A stretch of DNA of 64,000 nucleotides from an uncultured Prochlorococcus sp. (GTDB lineage: Bacteria > Cyanobacteriota > Cyanobacteriia > PCC-6307 > Cyanobiaceae): positions 56,951-120,950 of the forward strand of contig CACNJU010000001.1 in assembly GCA_902620895.1 (NCBI GenBank). Reading direction: 5' to 3'. Position numbers and translations under genes: made by a program. Positions 45,755 to 54,368 of this stretch are shown here, piece by piece. Each line of letters opens with the position of its first letter. Positions within the stretch are counted from its first letter, which is position 1. The notes beneath the pieces were generated by a model. The model was given only the letters and a program-made list of their open reading frames with translations, searched no databases and had not been told where the DNA came from.

Positions 45755-47188
45755 ATGCTAAGAAGAGTAATAAATCCTATCTTATTCTTGCCACTTACTC
45801 TAAGTATCAACTCCCTTAATGTACTATCGAGCGAAACAAAAAATAATATTGATAATGTTCTAGAAGAAAAATCAAATATTACTTTTGTTGACTATCAAGA
45901 AATAGAAAAACTTGTATTAAATAATCAGGAATTAAAATCATTACAAAATTTAGTAGCCTCTGCAAGCTTTAATCTTTCCAGTCAAATTGCCAAAAGATAC
46001 CCATCCTTGGATTTTCAAGCCAATGGGTTACCAAAATATATCGCAGGTAAAAAGTACAATAGCAATTCACCTACTTTAAAAACATCACAATTTACTGCCA
46101 ATCCTTCACTAAATATTAGGTGGGATTTAATTGCCCCACTTAGAGGAACCGAAATTAAAATTGCTAAAACAAATTACAAAATTGCTGAAAATAATTATGA
46201 AATTAAGAAAAAAGATTTAATCCAAGAAGCAAGAATCAGGTATCACAAATACAAAAAGTCATATCAAGATATTCAAAATAAAAAATTCACACTTGATTTA
46301 TCAAAAACAAGTTTAGAAAATGCCAATGCGAAACTAGATGCTGGAATTGGAACAAAATTTGAAGTACTTGAAGCAGAAGCTCAATTATCTCGAGATAAAC
46401 AATCACTTAATGAAAAGAAAATAGAACATGAAATTAATAAAATTTCTCTTAAAGAGATTCTCAACATTAAGGGAGATTTAGAAACTAATAAAGAGCAAAA
46501 TCTTATAGGGTATTGGAATCATAGATTGAATAAAAATGTTAATGAAGGTTTGGATAAAAATCTTTCCTTAAAAAACCTTATTCTTCAAAAATCAATCAAA
46601 AAGAACCAAGCAAATAGTTTTTTAGCTCAAAATAAGCCAAATATCTATATAAGTAATTCATTATCTAGTACATTTTCAAAGGGCGACTCTTTAGCAACTA
46701 ATATCGATTCTGAAAAATCTGGATCTAATTATACAAATACCATAAGTTTAAATTTTGCATGGAGTATTTTTGATGGCGGACAAAATAAGAACTCCTACAA
46801 ATCAAAAATAGCAGATGCAGAAGCTGAAAAATATGCTTATGAAAATCTAAAAAATGTTTTAACCACAAATATTAGTAAAGCATACTTAAATCTTAAATTA
46901 AATGAAGAAAAAATAATTTCTTCTCTTAAAGAAATTGAATCTAGCAAAGAGTCTGTAAGACTTTCCAGACTTAGATATGATGTTGGAATATCAACTCTAA
47001 AAGATGTTCTTGTTAGGCAAAATGAATTAAGTAATGCTAAATCAAAAAATATTAATGCAATATACAATTACAATTTGAGTTTAGATGAATTAGAAAGATT
47101 AACTTTTATAAATATGAGTAAAAATTGTTTGGGTAGTAAAAATACTAAAATTCAAGATACAGAGTCTATTTGCAATTTACAAATATGA
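45755..47188 (+). CDS. TolC-family outer membrane efflux protein
   Basis: A 477-residue outer membrane channel subunit. From the ATG at 45755 it has a signal peptide (MLRRVINPILFLPLTLSINS). Two OEP repeats follow, each a long coiled-coil hairpin: about residues 55-250 and 270-455, with WDLIAPLRG and FAWSIFDGG at matching places and LRYDVGISTLKDVLVRQNEL in the second. An upstream TTG at 45722 would add 11 residues and overlap the previous gene. Inner-membrane partners are not in the window. The stop overlaps the IMPase ATG by 4 bases. Confidence 0.92.
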   Translation: MLRRVINPILFLPLTLSINSLNVLSSETKNNIDNVLEEKSNITFVDYQEIEKLVLNNQELKSLQNLVASASFNLSSQIAKRYPSLDFQANGLPKYIAGKKYNSNSPTLKTSQFTANPSLNIRWDLIAPLRGTEIKIAKTNYKIAENNYEIKKKDLIQEARIRYHKYKKSYQDIQNKKFTLDLSKTSLENANAKLDAGIGTKFEVLEAEAQLSRDKQSLNEKKIEHEINKISLKEILNIKGDLETNKEQNLIGYWNHRLNKNVNEGLDKNLSLKNLILQKSIKKNQANSFLAQNKPNIYISNSLSSTFSKGDSLATNIDSEKSGSNYTNTISLNFAWSIFDGGQNKNSYKSKIADAEAEKYAYENLKNVLTTNISKAYLNLKLNEEKIISSLKEIESSKESVRLSRLRYDVGISTLKDVLVRQNELSNAKSKNINAIYNYNLSLDELERLTFINMSKNCLGSKNTKIQDTESICNLQI

Positions 47189-47985
47189 ATCCATCAAGTT
47201 TAACTAATAAGCAATTAAGTGAATTAGATTCTTTATTTGAATTAGTTAGTCAACGTCAAAAAAAAGATTTTGGAAATATTAGAGCTAGCAATAAAGCAGA
47301 CGGATCATTATTAACAAGTTGTGATTTATGGAGTGACAAAACAATCGTAGATGGCCTAGCTTCAATAGCTCCTGGTGAGGGGGTCCTTAGTGAAGAAGGG
47401 CAAAAGTTAATTCCAAATTCAAAAGCCTATTGGGTGGTCGATCCACTCGATGGGACAACAAATTTCGCTGCGGGGATTCCTTACTGGTCTATATCAGTAG
47501 CAAGGTTCGTTGATGGTAAACCGCAATCTTCTTTTTTAATAATACCTACATTGAAAAAAAAGTTTGTATCTATTAAAGGTGAAGGAGTCTGGTTAAATAA
47601 CCAAAAAATAGATCCTAACCAAAATAATCGTCAAAGTGAATGCATTTCTTTGTGTAGTAGATCTATAAAAATTTTACAAAAAAAACCAAACTCAGTATTT
47701 CCAGGCAAAATAAGACTTTTAGGTGTATCGAGTTTAAATTTAACAAGTGTAGCGATGGGACAAACTTTCGGAGCAATAGAATCTACCCCAAAAATATGGG
47801 ATATTGCAGCGGCCTGGCTGCTCTTAGAAGAACTCAACTGTTCTATAGAGTGGTTAAAAACAAACCCTTTAAATTTAATTTCAGGTCAAAACTTGAGCGA
47901 TACTAATTTTCCATTAATTGCTTGCAGATCTATAGAAAAAATTGAGATCTTAAAGCCATGGGGTAATCTATTACTGGAAAAATAA
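47185..47985 (+). CDS. Inositol monophosphatase family protein
   Basis: A 266-residue Mg-dependent phosphatase. Metal-binding motifs: GEGVLSEEG, WVVDPLDGTTNFAAGIP and, near the end, KIWDIAAAWLLLEE. The substrate may be inositol phosphate, histidinol phosphate or another sugar phosphate; it cannot be decided by eye. The ORF opens upstream with TTG at 47170, but the ATG at 47185 gives the classic ATGA overlap with the TolC-like stop and is preferred. Confidence 0.92.
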   Translation: MNPSSLTNKQLSELDSLFELVSQRQKKDFGNIRASNKADGSLLTSCDLWSDKTIVDGLASIAPGEGVLSEEGQKLIPNSKAYWVVDPLDGTTNFAAGIPYWSISVARFVDGKPQSSFLIIPTLKKKFVSIKGEGVWLNNQKIDPNQNNRQSECISLCSRSIKILQKKPNSVFPGKIRLLGVSSLNLTSVAMGQTFGAIESTPKIWDIAAAWLLLEELNCSIEWLKTNPLNLISGQNLSDTNFPLIACRSIEKIEILKPWGNLLLEK

Positions 47986-48076
47986 TTGCATCATAAATAA
48001 ATAATTGCTTGAAAATTTTCTTAATCAGATACAATAAAAAACAAACAAATAAATAAAATATTTGAAAAAAATTAAT

Positions 48077-48991
48077 ATGCAGCGAAGCTCGACATGGATA
48101 TTGAAAAGTTTATGGGGAGCTTGTGAGAGATGGAGCAAATCTGATTGTATAGATTTAAGTGCTGCATTTGCTTACTATACACTTCAATCATTTTTTCCTA
48201 TTCTTCTAATCTCTCTATCAATAGCATCATGGTTCCTAGGAAAACAAGAGGGATTAGATCAACAAATAATTTCTATTGCCGCTCAGCTTTTACCTCCTTC
48301 AGTAGTTGAATTAGTAGAAACAACATTAATTAATTTAATTGATCAAGGTTTTGGAGCGGGTATTCTCGGAGCTATGTTTTTACTATTTACAGCAGGAAAT
48401 GCATATTTATCTCTCCAGAGAGGTTCAGAAAGGCTGTGGGAAGACGAAATTCCTTCTAAAAAAGTAAATGCTGCTTGGAGAGTCCAAGCTTCGAGGTTTC
48501 TTAGAAATAGAGTTGAAGCCTTTTTAGTAGTATTCTTTATTGGTTTTTTAATGGTACTAGATCAAATTAGTGCCAATCTTAGAATGATCCCAAGTAACGT
48601 TTTAGAAAATCTTTCAAAATCTAATAATCTTATTTCTGATTTATTCTTAAAGTTGCCGTTATTACAAGTTGGTCAGTTTGCAATACCACTAATTGGCTTT
48701 TCTTTAATGGCTCTTTTATTACAAGCTCTCTTACCCAGTCGAAAAGTTCCATTGAAACCACTTTTACCTGGATCTTTTCTTATTGGAATTGGCCTGACCA
48801 CCTTGAACTTAGCAGTAAGTAAAAGTATTCTTTCACTTGGAGCAAGATTTCAAGCATATGGTTTTATTGGAGGTTTTCTTGTTCTTACTTTATGGGTATG
48901 GCTATTAGGAGTGATTTTATATTTTGGACAATGCTGGAGCGTAGTTATTGCTAGTATGACCATATTAAATAAAAAAAGAAATTATAAATAA
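48077..48991 (+). CDS. YihY/BrkB family membrane protein
   Basis: A 304-residue protein with about six membrane helices. The family start DLSAAFAYYTLQSFFPILLI, the second region GAMFLLFTAGNAYLSLQRGSE, and the C-terminal GAYxxYGFIGG-like segment ARFQAYGFIGGFLVLTLWVW are visible. The family has been called ribonuclease BN or virulence factor BrkB, but its true activity is unclear; a transport role is often suggested. A TTG at 48062 in frame is an alternative start. The zinc-ribbon gene follows after 11 bases. Confidence 0.88.
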   Translation: MQRSSTWILKSLWGACERWSKSDCIDLSAAFAYYTLQSFFPILLISLSIASWFLGKQEGLDQQIISIAAQLLPPSVVELVETTLINLIDQGFGAGILGAMFLLFTAGNAYLSLQRGSERLWEDEIPSKKVNAAWRVQASRFLRNRVEAFLVVFFIGFLMVLDQISANLRMIPSNVLENLSKSNNLISDLFLKLPLLQVGQFAIPLIGFSLMALLLQALLPSRKVPLKPLLPGSFLIGIGLTTLNLAVSKSILSLGARFQAYGFIGGFLVLTLWVWLLGVILYFGQCWSVVIASMTILNKKRNYK

Positions 48992-49002
48992 CAATAACTA
49001 AG

Positions 49003-49344
49003 ATGAATTATTTTCTTAAAGCTAATAAAAATCTCCTTACATATTCGTTAATCATACTTATAATTATTCCAATTTTTGGAATAAACTTTTTCATAAGTTT
49101 TCTCGGTAATATCCTACTCCTATTATTTTTAATTCCTCTTCTATTGGTGATTTTAGTCTTTATAGGTTTTAACTCTTACAAATCAAAAATTAATTCATGT
49201 AATAATTGTGGTGCTGTATCCTTAGGCTTGAGTGAAACCTGCATGAATTGTGGGGCAAATTTAGAAAATATCAACAATAAAAATCAATTTAATGAAAGGC
49301 CTAGTGAAAGTACCATTGAAGTGGATGCAGAAGAAGTAAAGTAA
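49003..49344 (+). CDS. Membrane protein with C-terminal zinc ribbon, hypothetical
   Basis: A 113-residue protein. Two hydrophobic helices (about residues 11-32 and 35-57) are followed by a short basic linker and a compact zinc ribbon with CNNCG and CMNCG (CxxC-x12-CxxC, about residues 66-83), then an acidic tail ending VDAEEVK. I do not recognise a named family. The ribbon should face the cytoplasm, since it follows basic residues. Same strand as the YihY gene, 11 bases apart; convergent with hli. Confidence 0.78.
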   Translation: MNYFLKANKNLLTYSLIILIIIPIFGINFFISFLGNILLLLFLIPLLLVILVFIGFNSYKSKINSCNNCGAVSLGLSETCMNCGANLENINNKNQFNERPSESTIEVDAEEVK

Positions 49345-49348
49345 AATA

Positions 49349-49495
49349 CTAACCTATACCAATTTGTCGAAGTATACTTTGTCCAGTAATTAATTCAGTA
49401 CCAAGACCAATCAAAATGCCCATCATTGCCATACGGCCATTCCATGTTTCTGCAAAATTTACGAAGCCAAATCTTGGTTGAATGTCATTATTCAT
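49349..49495 (-). CDS. hli: High-light-inducible protein (Hli, small CAB-like)
   Basis: A 48-residue single-helix chlorophyll-binding protein. The CAB helix motif is FAETWNGRMAMMGILIGLGT with Glu16, Asn19 and Arg21 as pigment and ion-pair residues. Such proteins bind chlorophyll and carotenoid and protect photosystem assembly under high light; their genes are RpaB targets in other cyanobacteria. The ATG at 49495 gives the usual short hydrophilic start. The stop lies 4 bases from the end of the zinc-ribbon gene. Confidence 0.95.
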   Translation of the reverse strand: MNNDIQPRFGFVNFAETWNGRMAMMGILIGLGTELITGQSILRQIGIG

Positions 49496-49564
49496 AATTA
49501 ACTATATAATCTACTGAATTATTTTAACGTTTTAAGGAAGAATTTATGATAAATAATAAATTAT

Positions 49565-49948
49565 TTATTTAACGTGTCTTACACCATCAACAGGTCGATA
49601 CTCATCCCCAGTTAATTCTTCATATACAATGGCTGGCAATCCTGTATCAAACATTGTTTGCAATGCTTCTTTTAACATTGGATTCCAACCTCCCGTACTG
49701 ACTTTTCCATGCCTTACAGTCCAGTCCCAAGTACCTTGGAGATCTCTGGGTAATCTACCTTCTCTATCTCTTCGCGCAACTAAGTCTAAAGACTCAACTA
49801 TACCAACAATAACGGGATTTTTACCGTAAGAAGGGGTAATATTTAGTTCAAGTCTTACTGGATCTTCTTTGACCATTTTCAAACGAAACCTTGGAGGTAA
49901 CTTGAGAGATCTTATTACGGCTGAAACAATTTTTGTTCTTAATTCCAA
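49565..49948 (-). CDS. Conserved cyanobacterial protein of unknown function (127 aa)
   Basis: A 127-residue soluble protein that is much more conserved-looking than its AT-rich surroundings. It is rich in Arg/Gly/Trp with stretches such as RDREGRLPRDLQGTWDWTVR, STGGWNPMLKEALQTMFDTG and LPAIVYEELTGDEYRPVDGV. I believe homologues occur across cyanobacteria, but I know no function. No membrane helix or signal. It lies 24 bases downstream of the DUF2973 gene on the same strand, so they are probably co-transcribed. Confidence 0.82.
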   Translation of the reverse strand: MELRTKIVSAVIRSLKLPPRFRLKMVKEDPVRLELNITPSYGKNPVIVGIVESLDLVARRDREGRLPRDLQGTWDWTVRHGKVSTGGWNPMLKEALQTMFDTGLPAIVYEELTGDEYRPVDGVRHVK

Positions 49949-49972
49949 TTTTTTTCCTTAGATGTTAGTTGA

Positions 49973-50236
49973 TTAATCAGTTGTTGAGCCTTTTTCTTCT
50001 AATGTAGAGTCATTGTCATTGGAAAATCTTACGGTTAGTAGCTCCTCCTCTGTTATATTTCCTGATTTATCTAAAAGCTCTGGATGTATCGTATACTTTT
50101 TTTGTTTAAAACTTGAAGTACTGAAACTTTTATTTTGGTTAGTGGATATACCCCAACCATTGGACATTACTTTAAAAGCTTTCCAAACTAAATAAGTTAA
50201 GGCCGCAGAATATATGATTGGAAATAAAATAGTCAT
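49973..50236 (-). CDS. DUF2973 family membrane protein
   Basis: An 87-residue protein with one N-terminal membrane helix (residues 3-22) and a hydrophilic tail. The motif TIHPELLDKSGNITEEELLTVRF near residues 51-71 is typical of the cyanobacterial DUF2973 family. The tail is acidic and ends KGSTTD. Function unknown. It is divergent from the DegP-type protease across about 130 bases. Confidence 0.82.
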   Translation of the reverse strand: MTILFPIIYSAALTYLVWKAFKVMSNGWGISTNQNKSFSTSSFKQKKYTIHPELLDKSGNITEEELLTVRFSNDNDSTLEEKGSTTD

Positions 50237-50369
50237 CGAACTTATAAATTAGTTGATTATATGTCTAACATCATAGCCCGAAAAAAAGAAATTTAGCTAT
50301 TTTAAGTTATTAAATTTTTCTCTAGATTCAATTAATCTAATTAGTAGTTATATTTAAATTACACTTTTA

Positions 50370-51530
50370 TTGTGTATTAAATCTCTCGAAGATATAAAAA
50401 AATCAAAATTGAAAAGATACCTCAAAAAGCTATTACTGCTCACCTCTTTAATTACAGTTGGCATAACATGTCCTGCAAAAGTAATATCCCTACCTCTAAG
50501 TAAAACAAAAATCAATGAAGTTAATTTATATTCAAACAAATCTTTCATAACTGAGGCTGTAGAAAGAACGGGTGCAGCTGTAGTGACAATTGATACTCAA
50601 AGATATGTTAATAAAAGAAAATTCTCTAAAAATCATCAACTATTTATAGATCCATATTTTGAAAGATTTTTTGGATTAGATTTACCTTATGACAAGCGAC
50701 AAAGGATAGAGCAAAACCAAGGAAGTGGATTTATATTTGCTGATGGACTTGTAATGACCAATGCTCATGTCGTGAATGGATCAGATAAGGTGATTGTTGG
50801 TTTAACTAATGGCAAAAAATTAAACGCAAAACTTATAGGACAAGACTTTTTTACTGATTTAGCTGTGCTAAAAATTGAAGGAAAAGGACCTTGGCCAAAA
50901 GCAAAATTGGGCGATTCGGCAAAGATTAAAGTTGGCGATTGGGCTATAGCAGTTGGAAATCCATTTGGACTCGAAAACACAGTTACACTTGGTATTATTA
51001 GTAATCTAAATAGAAACGTCACTCAATTAGGAATATATGATAAAAAACTTGAACTGATACAAACAGATGCTGCTATCAATCCTGGCAATTCTGGAGGTCC
51101 ACTGTTGAATAGCTATGGAGAAGTAATTGGTATTAATACCTTGATTAGATCAGGTCCTGGAGCTGGTTTGAGTTTCGCAATTCCAATTAATAGAGCTAAG
51201 GAAATTGCAGATCAACTTATCAAAAATGGAAAAGTAATACATCCTATGATTGGGATAAGTCTTATAGAAGAAAGTAATTCTGAGAAAAAAGATAATGTCG
51301 TAAAAGTTGGATATATTGTTCCTAACAGTCCTGCAGAAAAAAGTGGAATCATGATAAATGATATTTTAATAAAAGTAGGCAATAAAGAGATTCAAACCTC
51401 ATCAGACGTTGTAGACCAAATAAGTAAAAATGGTATCAATAAACAAGTCAATATATTATTGAAGCGTAGAAATAAATTTATTAATTTAAAAGTAATACCA
51501 ACTGATATAACTAATCTACAAAATAACTAA
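50370..51530 (+). CDS. DegP/HtrA-type serine protease with PDZ domain (HhoA/HhoB/HtrA group)
   Basis: A 386-residue protease. A signal peptide-like helix lies at about residues 18-38 after a basic start. The catalytic triad is His133 (MTNAHVV), Asp163 (FFTDLAVLKI) and Ser241 (INPGNSGGPL). A single PDZ domain is at about 283-375 (GYIVPNSPAEKSGIMINDIL). One PDZ domain and the overall length fit the cyanobacterial HhoA/HhoB/HtrA trio of quality-control proteases of envelope or lumen; which one cannot be said. The longest frame starts with TTG near 50370; an internal start before the signal helix is possible. Confidence 0.93.
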   Translation: MCIKSLEDIKKSKLKRYLKKLLLLTSLITVGITCPAKVISLPLSKTKINEVNLYSNKSFITEAVERTGAAVVTIDTQRYVNKRKFSKNHQLFIDPYFERFFGLDLPYDKRQRIEQNQGSGFIFADGLVMTNAHVVNGSDKVIVGLTNGKKLNAKLIGQDFFTDLAVLKIEGKGPWPKAKLGDSAKIKVGDWAIAVGNPFGLENTVTLGIISNLNRNVTQLGIYDKKLELIQTDAAINPGNSGGPLLNSYGEVIGINTLIRSGPGAGLSFAIPINRAKEIADQLIKNGKVIHPMIGISLIEESNSEKKDNVVKVGYIVPNSPAEKSGIMINDILIKVGNKEIQTSSDVVDQISKNGINKQVNILLKRRNKFINLKVIPTDITNLQNN

Positions 51531-51535
51531 AAGAT

Positions 51536-51679
51536 TTAATTGTCATTCTGTTTAAGTATTTCCACACACCTAGAAATACATCTACCATCCCTTATGTCGC
51601 AGGCAGTAATACATTCAAAATAACTTTCGACAGGATCAGCAATTTGAAAATGTTTTTCTTGGAAATCGTAATTTTTCAT
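51536..51679 (-). CDS. Four-cysteine miniprotein (47 aa, CX3C-X6-CX3C)
   Basis: A 47-residue ORF too short for most gene callers. It starts MKNYDFQEKHFQIADPVESY and carries cysteines at 23, 27, 34 and 38, spaced C-x3-C-x6-C-x3-C, then ends EILKQNDN. Two CX3C pairs on facing helices would suit a disulfide-bonded helical hairpin or a metal site. There is no signal peptide. The frame is clean from ATG to stop, and the stop lies 5 bases past the convergent protease stop. The family is not known to me. Confidence 0.7.
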   Translation of the reverse strand: MKNYDFQEKHFQIADPVESYFECITACDIRDGRCISRCVEILKQNDN

Positions 51680-51790
51680 TTAAATTATTAAAACTTATTT
51701 TTGTATTTTTAAGATTAATCAAGGACGGTAAAATATGTAAAGGTAAATAAGTGATCTTACTTAGCCAAATGTAAATTTTATTAAAAATAA

Positions 51791-53419
51791 TCAAATCTTT
51801 TTATGGCTTTGAGTTTTTTCTAAAAAATATTCGTAATTACCATCATATGAAAATAACTTTGAATCTTTAATTTCAACAATTCTATTTGCAACCTTTGAAA
51901 TAAAATACCGATCATGAGAAATGATTAATAATGAACCTTTATAATTGTTTATTGCTAATTCTAAGTTTTCCTTAGATTGCAGATCTAAATGATTAGTTGG
52001 CTCGTCCAAAAGGAGAAAATTACTAGGATTAATAATCATGAGCGCCAATGCTAATCTTGCCTTTTCTCCCCCACTGAGTTGTTTAATATATTTAAAAACA
52101 GTTTCATTTTGAAAGCCAAAACCTCCTAAAAATGTTCTTACTTTTTTTTGTGACCATTCAGGTGATTTATTACATATTAAATCAATAACTCTTTCGTCGA
52201 GTGAAAGTGCTTCAGCTTGATTCTGTTCATAATAGCTAGTAATTATATTATGTTTACCAAGATTAATTTCTCCAATTTCAGGAGATATTTTTTTCATAAT
52301 AATTTTAAGCAATGTAGATTTACCGCAGCCATTAGGTCCCAAAATTGCTATTTTCTCTCCCGAAGAAATCTTTAAATTAATATCTAAAAAAAGAATTTTA
52401 TCCTCAAAACTATGAGACAAATTTTTGATATTTAGAACTAATTTTCCAGAACGAGGGCACTCAGGAAAATTAAAAACAGGACTTTTTGATTTTGCAATAG
52501 GCGCCTCAATTTTAGAAATCTTTTTTAATTGTTTTTCTCTACTCTTTGCTTGAGAACTTCTAGTTGCACTAGCTCTAAATCTATCTATATACCTCTTCTG
52601 CAACTCAATTTCTTTTTTTTGTAATTGATATGCCTTATTTTGTGATTCTTCATTTAGAGATTTCTGTTCGACAAAAAAAGAATAGTTCCCGTTATATATT
52701 TCAGATGTTCCTCTATCTACAAAAATTATTTTTTTACATAATTTATCTAAGAAATATCTATCATGGCTAATTATAATGACTGCAATCTTAAGTGAAGATA
52801 AATATTCTTCCAACCAGAAAATAGTATCTAAATCTAAATGATTGGTTGGTTCATCCAGTAAAAGTAAATCAGGTTTTTGTAAGATTATTTTTCCAAGTGC
52901 AACTTTCATCTGCCAACCACCTGAAAAATTGCCAACTAATTTATCAGCATCTTCTATAGAAAAGCCTAATTTTGGTAATATTTTTTCTACATCAGATTGC
53001 ATTTTATAACCACCTAAAGCTTCAAATTTTGCTTGATATTTTGCGAGTTGATTTACAAATCTTTCAAGTTCATCAGAATGTTTTTTTACATCCAACGATT
53101 TCATTTTATTCTCAATTTCTAAAAGTTTAATGGCAACAATTTGTATATCTTTAAAAGAACTTTCTAATTCTTGTCTCACTGAAAAATTCAAATTACAATT
53201 AAACTCTTGCTTTAAATGGGCAATTTTAGGATTTCCCTCTTTGATAATCTTTCCACTCGTTTGCTCTTCCTCTCCAATTAAAATCTTAAATTGGGTTGAT
53301 TTACCTGCACCATTAGAACCAACTAAACCAACTTTTTCTCCTTTCTTAATCTCCCAATTAATATTTTTTAAAACAACATCTGTAGAATATATTTTGCTTA
53401 CATCTTCAAATCTAATCAC
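51791..53419 (-). CDS. ABC-F family ATPase (Uup/EttA-like)
   Basis: A 542-residue soluble protein with two ABC domains and no membrane segments. Domain 1: GSNGAGKST, FSGGWQMK and LLLDEPTNHLDLDT. Domain 2: GPNGCGKST, LSGGEKARLALAL and LLLDEPTNHLDLQS. A charged helical linker (about residues 235-310) contains the long KKEIELQKRYIDRFRASAT helix. ABC-F proteins act on ribosomes in translation. The subfamily is not decided; no long C-terminal coiled coil as in Uup is seen. Divergent from the small membrane gene at 53492. Confidence 0.93.
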   Translation of the reverse strand: MIRFEDVSKIYSTDVVLKNINWEIKKGEKVGLVGSNGAGKSTQFKILIGEEEQTSGKIIKEGNPKIAHLKQEFNCNLNFSVRQELESSFKDIQIVAIKLLEIENKMKSLDVKKHSDELERFVNQLAKYQAKFEALGGYKMQSDVEKILPKLGFSIEDADKLVGNFSGGWQMKVALGKIILQKPDLLLLDEPTNHLDLDTIFWLEEYLSSLKIAVIIISHDRYFLDKLCKKIIFVDRGTSEIYNGNYSFFVEQKSLNEESQNKAYQLQKKEIELQKRYIDRFRASATRSSQAKSREKQLKKISKIEAPIAKSKSPVFNFPECPRSGKLVLNIKNLSHSFEDKILFLDINLKISSGEKIAILGPNGCGKSTLLKIIMKKISPEIGEINLGKHNIITSYYEQNQAEALSLDERVIDLICNKSPEWSQKKVRTFLGGFGFQNETVFKYIKQLSGGEKARLALALMIINPSNFLLLDEPTNHLDLQSKENLELAINNYKGSLLIISHDRYFISKVANRIVEIKDSKLFSYDGNYEYFLEKTQSHKKI

Positions 53420-53491
53420 TGTTATAAAAATTGAATTTACAAAATCTGTGGCTTATTTACTAAAAATTATTTTGTGGAATAAAATCAAATT

Positions 53492-53668
53492 ATGAAAAGA
53501 ATAGAACAAATTGTAGTTATTTTCATAGCTGCAGCTCTTGCGATTCCAAGTTACTGGTTTTTTTGGACTTTAGCTGGCGGAGGTGGCTACAACAAAAGAA
53601 TTAAACCTATTACTGATCCAAATAATAATTATTCGAAACCTTTCCCTAAAGACCTCCTCGAGCCTTAA
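53492..53668 (+). CDS. Small single-helix membrane protein (58 aa)
   Basis: A 58-residue ORF: MKRIEQIVVIFIAAALAIPS opens one membrane helix to about residue 28, then AGGGGYNKRIKPITDPNNN and an end KPFPKDLLEP. The Gly-rich turn and proline-rich hydrophilic tail are typical of small conserved picocyanobacterial membrane proteins, but I cannot name a family. It is divergent from the ABC-F gene across 72 bases and overlaps the next gene by 23 bases at the 3' end. Confidence 0.68.
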   Translation: MKRIEQIVVIFIAAALAIPSYWFFWTLAGGGGYNKRIKPITDPNNNYSKPFPKDLLEP

Positions 53669-53876
53669 TTAACCACATTTTAGTTGCCTCGTCATCAATA
53701 GTACTCAAATATTCAATAACCTCTTCTTTAGTTACAGAAATATTTAACTCGTCGCCAATATCACATATTTTATCTAAGGCTTTTTTGGGATTTGTTAAGG
53801 CTGTTATAAACAAACTTTGTTTCTTTTTGGAATCGTTAGCTATTAACTTATAAAGCTTTTCAGCATTACTGGACAT
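53646..53876 (-). CDS. Small helical protein, weakly Nif11-like (76 aa)
   Basis: A 76-residue protein, all helical in appearance: NAEKLYKLIANDSKKKQSLF, ALTNPKKALDKICDIGDELN, ISVTKEEVIEYL, and a tail KMWLIKARGGL. The order of a short helix, a residue run, then an IGDELNISVTKEEVIEYL-like segment recalls Nif11/nitrile-hydratase-type leader domains, though similarity is weak and no precursor core peptide follows. The C-terminal GGL is noteworthy. It is 34 bases downstream of the 53911 gene on the same strand. Confidence 0.65.
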   Translation of the reverse strand: MSSNAEKLYKLIANDSKKKQSLFITALTNPKKALDKICDIGDELNISVTKEEVIEYLSTIDDEATKMWLIKARGGL

Positions 53877-53910
53877 GTTTTAAAAATCTATTTATTAATA
53901 GATTATTACT

Positions 53911-54249
53911 TCAAGCTACATTTTGTTCATTATATTTATTAATAGATAAATCATTATCGGCATCTTTTATTTCTTTTGCAGAAGCATCTGCCATACTTCT
54001 TGCGTCTAAACACAAAACTTTTCTTAATTTCGCAAAGTTAGCTGCGTGAGATTTTCTGCCATCTTTTTGAGCATAGTACTCAGACTGTTGAAGAATATGG
54101 TGAAGATGAGTTAACAAATATGGACTAATTACAGCTGATACCAAAACATCACTATTTTCATTGTCGTGAGAATCAGAATTAACTAATCTTTTTTTCTTTT
54201 TATCAATTATCGACTTTTTAGGAGAATCAAGTTTTCTTGAATTTTTCAT
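53911..54249 (-). CDS. Hypothetical protein (112 aa)
   Basis: A 112-residue soluble protein. Residues 1-25 are Lys/Ser-rich (KKSIIDKKKKRLVNSD), residues 35-60 form a hydrophobic helix with three His (VSAVISPYLLTHLHHILQQS), and residues 65-95 include GRKSHAANFAKLRKVLCLDA. No family recognised. It is divergent from the RHH gene with a shared promoter region and followed by the Nif11-like gene, so the three may belong together. Confidence 0.68.
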   Translation of the reverse strand: MKNSRKLDSPKKSIIDKKKKRLVNSDSHDNENSDVLVSAVISPYLLTHLHHILQQSEYYAQKDGRKSHAANFAKLRKVLCLDARSMADASAKEIKDADNDLSINKYNEQNVA

Positions 54250-54299
54250 GGGGTTAACAAAAACAATTAATTGATACGGACATAAATTTCCTTACTAAT

Positions 54300-54354
54300 A
54301 ATATACACAAAGATAGTATCCTTGACTAACTGTGTATACTTATAAGTAACAGTT
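54300..54354. promoter_or_regulatory. Back-to-back extended -10 elements and palindrome between two small genes
   Basis: On the + strand TGTGTATACT lies at 54331-54340. On the minus strand TGTGTATATT lies at 54309-54300. Both fit an extended -10 (TGnTATAnT) and point away from each other, towards 54369 and 54249. The perfect 12-base palindrome TACTTATAAGTA lies at 54337-54348, and the arms AACTGT (54328-54333) and ACAGTT (54349-54354) flank it. It would sit at the RHH gene start site, a natural place for autorepression. Function is inferred. Confidence 0.5.
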
Positions 54355-54368
54355 ATCAACTTTGACTC

